Of a stretch of DNA of 64,000 nt, positions 15,225-21,022 are shown in pieces; the first letter of the stretch is position 1, and each line of letters opens with the position of its first letter. The stretch is from VRUE01 sp963703335 (GTDB lineage: Bacteria; Actinomycetota; Thermoleophilia; Solirubrobacterales; 70-9), in contig OY969812.1 in the NCBI GenBank assembly GCA_963703335.1, positions 1,798,001 to 1,862,000 on the forward strand, written 5' to 3'. Position numbers and translations under genes: made by a program. Under the pieces are notes generated by a model, which worked only from the letters and a program-made list of their open reading frames with translations, made no database searches and was not told where the DNA came from.

Positions 15225-15250
15225 CTAAGTGGAGGCTGAGAGTTCTCTTA
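15225..15250 (-). promoter_or_regulatory. TNAG box array, 11-bp period (site 1)
   Basis: On the minus strand TAAG, TCAG and TTAG begin at 15250, 15239 and 15228, exactly 11 bp apart. The array ends 34 bp before the ATG of the tailed membrane protein (15191) and overlaps the stop codon of the preceding gene. It is a likely binding site for an OmpR-family regulator acting at a promoter internal to the cluster. Confidence 0.62.
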
Positions 15251-15871
15251 GAACCACGGCTGGGCCGCGGAGAAGGTGAGCAGGGCCAGGACGACCCCCC
15301 CGCCGATCGCCCCCGCCAGGGCAAGGGTCCTGGTGCCAGCGCCGGCCAGCCGCGCCCCACGGGGCCCCTTGGCCCGCCAGTCGGCCAGCGCCAGCTTCGG
15401 GACCTCGAGCAGGTGCCCGAGGACGTGAAGCGTCATCAGCGCCACCCAGGCGATGAAGCTCAGCTTGTGGGCGAAGATCAGGGTGTTGCTCGGCGGCCCG
15501 GCGATCAACAGGGCGACGCCGGTGCCGAACAGCGCCAGCGTCGTCAGCACCACCCCGGGGGCCAGGACCCGGAGCGCGATCGGCGGCGGCCCCTTGGCGA
15601 CGTAGGGACCGTCGTGCGTGTAGTAGCGGGCGAAGCGGTAGCCGGTGGCGCCGATCTTCAGCAGCACCGGTGGGATCAGCAGCATGCCGATGAAGATGTG
15701 GGGGCCGAGGAGCGGGCCAATGAAGGGAATCGTCGCTCCCTCCGCCGCCAGCAGCACCAGCAGCGCGGCGGCGACGGCTCCGGTCAGGCGAGCGTTGGCG
15801 GTGACGCCGTCGCGTATCGCGCTCGCCCGTTGCGGCCGCGAGCGGAGCAGAGTCACATCGGTCTCGTGCAT
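15248..15871 (-). CDS. Cytochrome-b-like four/five-helix membrane protein
   Basis: A 207-residue membrane protein with helices at about 31-54, 56-75, 102-124, 134-154 and 183-201. Histidines His58 (LLGPHIFIG), His135 (FAHKLSFI), His149 and His153 (LMTLHVLGH) are placed within or at the ends of helices as in two-heme cytochrome b561-type or DUF4405-like proteins, some of which accompany ApbE systems. I cannot assign the exact family. It sits between the histidine kinase and the tailed membrane protein and is preceded by a TNAG array 35 bp upstream. It probably exchanges electrons between the quinone pool and the extracytoplasmic carriers of cassette 2. Confidence 0.7.
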   Translation of the reverse strand: MHETDVTLLRSRPQRASAIRDGVTANARLTGAVAAALLVLLAAEGATIPFIGPLLGPHIFIGMLLIPPVLLKIGATGYRFARYYTHDGPYVAKGPPPIALRVLAPGVVLTTLALFGTGVALLIAGPPSNTLIFAHKLSFIAWVALMTLHVLGHLLEVPKLALADWRAKGPRGARLAGAGTRTLALAGAIGGGVVLALLTFSAAQPWF

Positions 15872-15905
15872 CCGGAGAATGCTGGATCCGCCGGATAACC
15901 GGCCC

Positions 15906-15931
15906 CTAACTGTTCGCTGAGAAGTCTCTTA
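15906..15931 (-). promoter_or_regulatory. TNAG box array, 11-bp period (site 2)
   Basis: On the minus strand TAAG, TCAG and TTAG begin at 15931, 15920 and 15909, 11 bp apart. The array covers the last codons of the histidine kinase gene and ends 35 bp before the ATG of the cytochrome-b-like gene, nearly the same distance as at site 1. Confidence 0.62.
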
Positions 15932-17039
15932 TCGTCGGCGTGAACGCGGGCAGTTCGAAGCTGACGCGGGCGCCGCCGAGGGGAGAGTCCTCGACCCAGA
16001 TCCTGCCGTTATGGGAAGCGAGGATCGAGCGGGCGATGCCGAGCCCGAGGCCGCTGCCCCCGGACGCGCGGTCCCGGCCCGCCTCGCTGCGGTGAAAGCG
16101 GTCGAAGACCCGCTCGCGCTCGGCCGCCGCAATGCCAGGCCCGTCGTCGTCGACATCGACGCGCAGACCGCCCGGGACCGCAGCCGAGGAGACCGAGACC
16201 CGGCCGCTCGACCCTGCGTGGCGGCGCGCGTTCTCGATCAGGTTGCGGAGGACCTGGGCGATCAGGTCGGGATCGGCGCGCAGGGTCCCTTCGGTGATCC
16301 CGCCGATCTCGACCCGCTCGTCTGTTGCGGTGATCAGCTCGCGAAGAAAGGAGTCCGCGGCCAGCTCGCGCGGCGAGGGCCCGACGCCCTCGTCGAGCCG
16401 GGCCAAGGCGAGGAGGTCCTCGACGAGGCGTTCCACGCGTGCCATCTCGGCCAGCACCAGCGCCTCCACGCGCTTCACCTCCGCTGCGTCGGGGGCGTCG
16501 CTGCGGGCGAGGACTTCGAGCTGGCCTCGGATCGCGGTGAGGGGACTACGCAGCTCGTGCGAGGCGTCGGAGACGAAGCGCCGCTGGCGGGCGAAGGCAT
16601 CCTCGAGGCGGTCGAGCATGTGGTTGAAAGCGTCGGCCACGGTTCGCAGCTCGCTTGCCATCTCCAGGCTTGACTCCAGCCGGGGCGTGAGATCACCCGC
16701 GTCGACCTCGGCGGCGGTCTCGGCGAAACGCCGCAGCGGAGAAGCCGTGCGCGCCGCCAGCAGATAGCCGGCGAGCAGCGCGGCGAGCAGGCTGGCGCCG
16801 CCGACGAAGAAGAAGGTCTTTTCGACGTCGGACTGGGCGTCGGAGATCGGGGATACGTGGGAGCCGCCCTCGCGGCTGGCGTCGCTGGGCTCCTTGGCCT
16901 CCTCGCCTCTGATCACCGCCGACTCGTTTGCCATCTGCGCCCGAACGACGACAAAGACGGCGCCGAAGGCGAACACAACGATCGCCGCGATCGAGATCGC
17001 CAGGCGGCCCCGCAGCCCCAACTTCGACCAGACGCTCAC
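15906..17039 (-). CDS. Sensor histidine kinase
   Basis: A 377-residue kinase with two membrane helices (13-33 and 76-96) enclosing a short ~40-residue extracytoplasmic loop, then a HAMP domain, phosphoacceptor His161 in DASHELRSPLTAIRG, N box LRNLIENARRHAG, VDDDGPGI and GSGLGLGIA. The small loop suggests sensing within or near the membrane rather than a large ligand domain. It overlaps the response regulator gene by 4 bp and forms a standard two-component pair with it. The pair heads cassette 2, whose genes carry TNAG boxes, so it probably senses a redox or envelope signal that induces them. Confidence 0.95.
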   Translation of the reverse strand: MSVWSKLGLRGRLAISIAAIVVFAFGAVFVVVRAQMANESAVIRGEEAKEPSDASREGGSHVSPISDAQSDVEKTFFFVGGASLLAALLAGYLLAARTASPLRRFAETAAEVDAGDLTPRLESSLEMASELRTVADAFNHMLDRLEDAFARQRRFVSDASHELRSPLTAIRGQLEVLARSDAPDAAEVKRVEALVLAEMARVERLVEDLLALARLDEGVGPSPRELAADSFLRELITATDERVEIGGITEGTLRADPDLIAQVLRNLIENARRHAGSSGRVSVSSAAVPGGLRVDVDDDGPGIAAAERERVFDRFHRSEAGRDRASGGSGLGLGIARSILASHNGRIWVEDSPLGGARVSFELPAFTPTIRDFSANS

Positions 17040-17713
17040 CCCTGGTTGTCCCTCAGTCGGTAGCCGACCGAGCGCACGGTCTCGATCGGAGCGGGGGAGT
17101 CGGGCAGGCCGAGCTTTCGCCGCAGATAGCCGACGTAGACCTGGACCACGTTGGTGCCGGGGTCGTGGTCGTAGTCCCAGACGGCGGCGAGGATCTCCTC
17201 GCGCGAGCAGATGTGCCCGGCGTTTCGCAGCAGGTGGGCGAGCAGGTTCGCCTCGCGCTCGGGCAGTCGGACCTTCAGCTCGCCCCGGGTCGCTTCTCTG
17301 CTCAAGAGATCGAGACGGATCCCACCCGCTTGCAGGGTCGTCTCGGCGCTGTCGCCCAACTCTCGTAGGCGGGAGCGGATGCGAGCCAGCAGCTCCTCGA
17401 AGGCAAAGGGCTTGGTGAGGTAGTCGGTGGCGCCGAGGTCGAGTCCCTCGACCCGATCGGCGACCTCGGCCTTTGCGGTCAGCATGATCACCGGCAGCGT
17501 CGGCTTTTTCTCGCGGATCGCGCTCAGCACATCGATCCCATCGCGCCCGGGAAGCATGCGATCGAGGACGACGAGGTCGGCGGCTCCACTCAGCGCCAGG
17601 CGCTCCCCGGCGAGGCCATTGCCGACCACCGTCACCTCATAGCCCTCGGCCCCGAGCCCGCGGGACAGGAAGTCGGCGATGCCCTCCTCGTCCTCGACGA
17701 CCAGGATCTCCAC
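17036..17713 (-). CDS. OmpR/PhoB-family response regulator
   Basis: A 225-residue regulator with receiver domain (1-118) and winged helix (128-222). The acidic pair is VVEDEEG, the phosphoacceptor Asp51 lies in VVLDRMLPGRDG, and the conserved Lys is in DYLTKPFAFEEL. The DNA-binding part has LPEREANLLAHLLRNAG and the wing NVVQVYVGYLRRKLG. OmpR/PhoP-type regulators bind direct repeats with an 11-bp period, which is what the three TNAG arrays downstream show. It is the first gene of the run reading down to 12299. Confidence 0.95.
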   Translation of the reverse strand: MEILVVEDEEGIADFLSRGLGAEGYEVTVVGNGLAGERLALSGAADLVVLDRMLPGRDGIDVLSAIREKKPTLPVIMLTAKAEVADRVEGLDLGATDYLTKPFAFEELLARIRSRLRELGDSAETTLQAGGIRLDLLSREATRGELKVRLPEREANLLAHLLRNAGHICSREEILAAVWDYDHDPGTNVVQVYVGYLRRKLGLPDSPAPIETVRSVGYRLRDNQG

Positions 17714-17922
17714 GGTGCGATGCTAGCCGGGCTTCCCTAAAGGCCCCGATGGGTTGAGGCAGGGAGGGTGCCGGGCGATCGAGCCGAGGTCCCCCGAAGA
17801 ACGGATGATCGGATGTAGTGGGGCAAGAAATGGGGCAAGAAGCCCCACAGATTCCGGCCGATCCCAGCCGATCTCGATCTCGCGAAAACCGCTTGAAACC
17901 GTGCCCACGTAGTCCAGCGGGA

Positions 17923-17977
17923 CTCCAGGTTCGGGCTCATAACCCGAAGGTTACGGGTTCGAATCCCGCCCCCGCTA
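17923..17977 (+). tRNA. 3' fragment of tRNA-Met(CAU), incomplete
   Basis: The anticodon arm TTCGGGCTCATAACCCGAA (anticodon CAT at 17938-17940), variable loop, T-arm CGGGTTCGAATCCCG and 3' acceptor strand ending CCCCGCTA are clear. No D-arm or matching 5' acceptor strand of normal spacing precedes it; only AGCGGGA at 17915-17921 hints at a vestige. The first T-stem pair is also mismatched. A tRNA 3' end without its 5' half, still followed by a terminator, is the usual scar at the far end of an element that integrated into a tRNA gene. Confidence 0.7.
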
Positions 17978-17984
17978 TAGGAAA

Positions 17985-18008
17985 AGGCCCCGGAAACGGG
18001 GCTTTTTT
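17985..18008 (+). terminator. Rho-independent terminator after the tRNA fragment
   Basis: The stem AGGCCCCG / CGGGGCTT (17985-17992 and 17997-18004) with a GAAA tetraloop is followed by a run of six T. It is the clearest intrinsic terminator in the window and was probably the terminator of the original tRNA-Met gene. The rest of 17714-18120 holds no gene that I can support. Confidence 0.9.
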
Positions 18009-18120
18009 CGTATTTGGGGTCTCGCGGCCAGTCCCCGGCGGGTACTAAGTTCGGCAACTTAGGGGCTTGAGGCGCCGCCAGGCCGCGGGCAGACTCCGAG
18101 TCACCGAGCAGCTTCTCTCG

Positions 18121-18515
18121 TCAGCCGCGGTTGAGTTCTTCGACCAGCGCCTTTACCCGCCGCTCGATCTCGTCGCGAGTCGCGCGGACGACCTCGACCG
18201 GCCGGCCCTTCGGGTCGGGCAGGTCCCAATCGACGTAGCGGACGCCGGGCACGTAAGGGCACTTGTCGCCGCAGCCCATCGTCACGACCACGTCGGCCCA
18301 TTCGGCGTCCTCGGTGGTGAGGAGCTTCGGGGTGCGGTCGGCCAGGTCGATTCCCAGCTCGCTCATCACCTCCACGACCTCGGGGTGGACGGCTCGCCAG
18401 GCGTCGTGCCCGCCGAGCGGCCCTCGTGGCGGCCGTCCGCGGCCCGCTCGAAAAGCGCTTGGCTCATCTGCGAGCGGCCGGCGTTGTGGAGGCAGACGAA
18501 GAGTGCGTGGGCCAT
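18121..18515 (-). pseudogene. arsC: Arsenate reductase of the LMW-phosphatase type, frameshifted
   Basis: Two frames together give a complete thioredoxin-type ArsC. The N-terminal part from the ATG at 18515 has the phosphatase-like loop CLHNAGRS (Cys8 to Arg14). The C-terminal part has LGIDLADRTPKLLTTEDAEW and the redox cysteines of MGCGDKCPYVPG. The frame breaks near 18388-18396, in GGCGAGCCGTCCACCCC, where the family has a G-E-x-V-H-P sequence; one missing base restores the reading. The frame leading in ends at a TGA 30 bases later. It is either a genuine single-base loss or an assembly error. It would reduce As(V) to As(III), and it follows arsM by 7 bp. Confidence 0.88.
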
Positions 18516-18522
18516 CGTCGCC

Positions 18523-19422
18523 TCAGCTCGGCTTGCGGGCTCTGATGATGGCCGAGCTGGCGCAGTCGTGGACACGGTGGGTCTCGGTTATCTCGACGTC
18601 CTCCAGACCGGCGTCCAGCAGCGCCCGCTCGAACTCGCGCCGCGTCAGCGCCCCGGCGATGCAGCCGGTCCACTGAGCCATGTTGGCGCGCGTCGCCTCG
18701 TCCATGTCCTCGTCGGCGATCACGTCGGAGACGGCGAATCGCCCACCCGGTTTCAGAACCCGCGCCGCCTCTGCCAGCACGCGCGGCTTGTCGCCGGAGA
18801 GGTTGATCACGCAGTTGGAGATCACCACATCGACCGACGCGGCGGGGAGGGGAATCGTCTCGATCTCTCCGCGCAGCCACTCGACGTTTTCGACTCCTGC
18901 CTTGTGCTGGTTCTCGCGCGCCAGCGCCAGCATCTCGTCGGTCATATCGAGCCCGTAAGCCTTGCCGGTCGGGCCGACACGCTTGGCTGAGAGCAGCACG
19001 TCGATCCCGCCGCCCGAGCCGAGGTCGAGGACGGTTTCTCCCGCGCCCAGCTCAGCGACGGCGGTGGGGTTGCCGCAACCAAGCGACGCCATCGTCGCGG
19101 TGTCGGGAAGCTCGCCGCGCTCGCCCTCGTCGTAGAGGCCGGCACCGAAGACCTGGGCTTCCTCGTCGCTCAGGACCGTGCCGGTCCCGCAGCACGAGGC
19201 GCTGTCCTCGGCGGTGACGCTTTTGGCGGCTTCGGCGTAGCGGGAGCGCACCGCCTCGCGGATCTCCTGGCCCTCGCCCTGTCCGGCCGAGCAGCCGCAG
19301 CTCGAGGACTCGGCCTCGCAGCACTCGGCCTTCTCGGAAGGCTCACAGCAGTCGGACTGCTGCTCAGGGGCGCAGCAGGTCGAGGTCGCGGCGTCGTCGG
19401 GTGATTCGGTCAGCTCAGCCAT
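18523..19422 (-). CDS. arsM: Arsenite S-adenosylmethionine methyltransferase ArsM
   Basis: A 299-residue methyltransferase that adds methyl groups to As(III). The SAM loop is LDLGSGGG (132-139). As(III)-binding cysteines typical of ArsM are present: CC at 77-78, Cys204 in ISNCVINLS and Cys254 in WTGCIAG. The start at 19422 has GGAGGAG 11 bases upstream. Residues 16-44 are unusual, with eight cysteines, mostly as CC pairs (16-17, 25-26, 34-35, 42, 44), forming a metal-binding lead-in before the catalytic domain. The gene overlaps arsR by 13 bp and precedes arsC, giving an arsR-arsM-arsC operon. Confidence 0.95.
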   Translation of the reverse strand: MAELTESPDDAATSTCCAPEQQSDCCEPSEKAECCEAESSSCGCSAGQGEGQEIREAVRSRYAEAAKSVTAEDSASCCGTGTVLSDEEAQVFGAGLYDEGERGELPDTATMASLGCGNPTAVAELGAGETVLDLGSGGGIDVLLSAKRVGPTGKAYGLDMTDEMLALARENQHKAGVENVEWLRGEIETIPLPAASVDVVISNCVINLSGDKPRVLAEAARVLKPGGRFAVSDVIADEDMDEATRANMAQWTGCIAGALTRREFERALLDAGLEDVEITETHRVHDCASSAIIRARKPS

Positions 19423-19763
19423 GCGGAGAACTCCTCCAGGGAATCGGGGATCACGTAGTAGTAGGCCCAAAGCCCCTGTCGCTCGGAGCCGACGATTCCG
19501 GCTTCGCGGAGCTTTTTGAGGTGGTGGGAGACGGTGGGCTGGGAGAGGTCGAACAGAGGCACCAGCTCGCAGACGCAGACCTTGCCCGCGTGCTTTCGCA
19601 ACACGTCCACGAGCTGTAGGCGGATCGGATCGCCGAGTGCCTTGGCGACCGTCGCCAGGCGCTCGGCCTGCTCGCGCGCCACGTCGGGGTAGACGACCGG
19701 CTCGCAGCAGGGCTCCCCGGCGGGGCGCTTGGTCTTCGGGGCGAGCTCCAGATCGACAGCCAT
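19410..19763 (-). CDS. arsR: ArsR-family arsenic-responsive repressor
   Basis: A 117-residue winged-helix repressor. The inducer motif CVCEL (Cys63 and Cys65) lies in the helix before the recognition helix SQPTVSHHLKKLREAG, as in E. coli-type ArsR where As(III) binds these cysteines; extra cysteines at 19-20 may complete the site. It would release DNA when As(III) binds. The ATG at 19763 lies only 7 bases after a near-consensus -10 element, so the mRNA is probably leaderless. It heads the arsM-arsC operon and presumably controls it through the palindrome in the promoter. Confidence 0.95.
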   Translation of the reverse strand: MAVDLELAPKTKRPAGEPCCEPVVYPDVAREQAERLATVAKALGDPIRLQLVDVLRKHAGKVCVCELVPLFDLSQPTVSHHLKKLREAGIVGSERQGLWAYYYVIPDSLEEFSAWLS

Positions 19764-19770
19764 CTATTTA

Positions 19771-19801
19771 CATATATCTATTGAAATCACGTTTGTCAAT
19801 A
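19771..19801 (-). promoter_or_regulatory. arsR promoter overlapping a palindromic operator
   Basis: On the minus strand a perfect -35 TTGACA is followed by a 17-bp spacer and -10 TATATG, ending at 19771. The palindrome TATTGA-N11-TCAATA (19779-19801) covers the -35 and spacer, where a bound repressor would block polymerase. Transcription should begin at or within a base or two of the ATG at 19763. The AT-rich patch contrasts sharply with its surroundings. Confidence 0.75.
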
Positions 19802-19817
19802 CATTGGATCGCGCCGG

Positions 19818-19902
19818 ATGAACCCCGCCCCGTTGTCCCGCCGCCTGTTCGCCGAGTTCCTCGGCTCTGCGTTCCTTGCCGCCACGGTGGTCGGCTCGGC
19901 CA
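19818..19902 (+). pseudogene. Truncated aquaporin (MIP family) N-terminus
   Basis: The ATG at 19818 begins MNPAPLSRRLFAEFLGSAFL and continues AATVVGSA, the first membrane helix of an aquaporin-type channel, normally followed by a G-I-M-A-type sequence. After about 28 codons similarity stops at 19900-19904, and the frame continues into unrelated residues to a stop near 20009. Aquaglyceroporins that export As(III) are known in ars operons, so this is probably the remnant of an arsenite channel divergently transcribed from arsR, cut by a recombination event. Confidence 0.65.
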
Positions 19903-19903
19903 A

Positions 19904-20062
19904 GAGGAGTGGGACGAACTGCTCCCGCTATGCCCGGATCACCACTACGAGATTGAGAAGCACATCGGCAAGGGCTACCCCGGCGTCACGCGGGCGAACG
20001 CCCACTTAGATTTCGTTAGCCAGAAGCCCCGAAGCGCCACTCTCACGCTCCAACGGGTTTAG
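19904..20062 (+). pseudogene. C-terminal fragment of an HNH-like nuclease
   Basis: In the frame ending at 20062 the sequence reads EEWDELLPLCPDHHYEIEKH and on to HLDFVSQKPR. The LCPDHHYEIE segment resembles the second half of an HNH motif (cysteine plus His-His). No start or N-terminal half is present; the fragment begins where the aquaporin remnant ends, so the two are joined at a rearrangement point. The remaining gap to 20153 holds only the promoter region of the next gene. Confidence 0.45.
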
Positions 20063-20152
20063 TCGCGGGCGCCCAGGAGTACGTACTGGAACAATCTGCA
20101 GTCCTCTATCGAGTTCAGCTAGGCAGATGCCCGATCGGGTAAAGGAGGGGCT

Positions 20153-20593
20153 ATGAAGATCAAGCTACGCCGCCCGTCACCAGCGATGGCCGTTGCGTTG
20201 CTGGCTCTCTTTCTTGCGCTCGGCGGCAACGTCGTCGCCTATGGGCTGGGCCGGAACTCAGTCCACTCCCGCGACATCGCGCCCGGAGCTGTGAGGGCGA
20301 ATGACCTCGGCAAGCTCGAGTTTCGGAAGTCAGGCCCGATCCCCGATCGGGACACCGTGGCCCATGACGGCATCTACGCCGAGGCGGGCGGACGCGCGAA
20401 ATGCAAGCGAGGTGAGCAGCTAATCACCGGCGGCTCGTCGGCGATTGCAGGGGAAGCCGCCACTCCGTACATGCGGATCGTGGACCAAGGGCCGGTGCCA
20501 GCCGAAGGAGCCTGGCAGGTGAGGTGGGCTTCTGACATGGGTGGAGCGACAGGCAAAGAATTCGTTGTCGTTGCCCTCTGTCTAGTCCGGTAG
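20153..20593 (+). CDS. Secreted protein of a Thermoleophilia-type family
   Basis: A 146-residue protein with ribosome site AAAGGAGG seven bases before the ATG. The signal peptide KLRRPSPAMAVALLALFLAL is a hallmark of many exported proteins in Solirubrobacterales. The mature part contains a CKRGEQLITGG strand and ends EFVVVALCLVR, with Cys pairs that may form a disulfide. It shares this plan with the convergent protein at 20606-21022: MKIK start, DRDT segment, C-K-(R/K)-GE, then SDMGGA or SDLGGA near the end. Probably a small beta-rich surface protein; function unknown. Confidence 0.75.
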   Translation: MKIKLRRPSPAMAVALLALFLALGGNVVAYGLGRNSVHSRDIAPGAVRANDLGKLEFRKSGPIPDRDTVAHDGIYAEAGGRAKCKRGEQLITGGSSAIAGEAATPYMRIVDQGPVPAEGAWQVRWASDMGGATGKEFVVVALCLVR

Positions 20594-20605
20594 CTCGCGT
20601 CAGAG

Positions 20606-21022
20606 CTACTTTCGTTCGCAGTTCGCCACGACCAAAAAGTCACTCCGTGCCGCGCCGCCGAGATCGGAGTTCATCGAGACGTACCAGCCCCGCTTTGCCG
20701 GCACCGGCCCGGATTCGACCGTCCAGATATGCGAGATGGCTCCCGCTCCGCCGGCAATCTGGCGGATACCCCCGGAGATCACCCGCTCTCCCTTTTTGCA
20801 GGTCGCGTGGCCGGTCGCGAAGTTGAACGACCCATCGAGTGCCGTCGTGTCCCTGTCAACTAGTTTTCCGAAGCGGAGCGAGAGCTTGCCGCGGCTGGCC
20901 GAGCTGGTGGCCCTCTCGCCGCCGCCGCCAGAGACGGCGAGCGCGCTGCCGCCCAGAGAGGAGAAGAGGGCGATCATCGCGACGACCATCGCGGGGGAGG
21001 GGCGCGCAATCTTGATCTTCAT
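20606..21022 (-). CDS. Secreted protein, paralogue of the convergent gene
   Basis: A 138-residue protein with signal KIARPSPAMVVAMIALFSSL and cleavage near ALA-VS (about residue 29). It shares with the convergent gene at 20153-20593 the DRDT motif, CKKGERVISGG, a VPAKRGWYVSMNSDLGGA segment and a C-terminal DFLVVANC. Only 12 bp separate the two stop codons. Its ATG overlaps the stop of the large secreted protein upstream (4 bp), so it is expressed with it. Function unknown. Confidence 0.75.
   Translation of the reverse strand: MKIKIARPSPAMVVAMIALFSSLGGSALAVSGGGGERATSSASRGKLSLRFGKLVDRDTTALDGSFNFATGHATCKKGERVISGGIRQIAGGAGAISHIWTVESGPVPAKRGWYVSMNSDLGGAARSDFLVVANCERK

Noticed and set aside
17905..17977. 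An intact tRNA-Met gene
   Set aside because: The required D-arm and 5' acceptor strand are not found at normal spacing, and the T-stem has a mismatch; I treat it as a 3' fragment.
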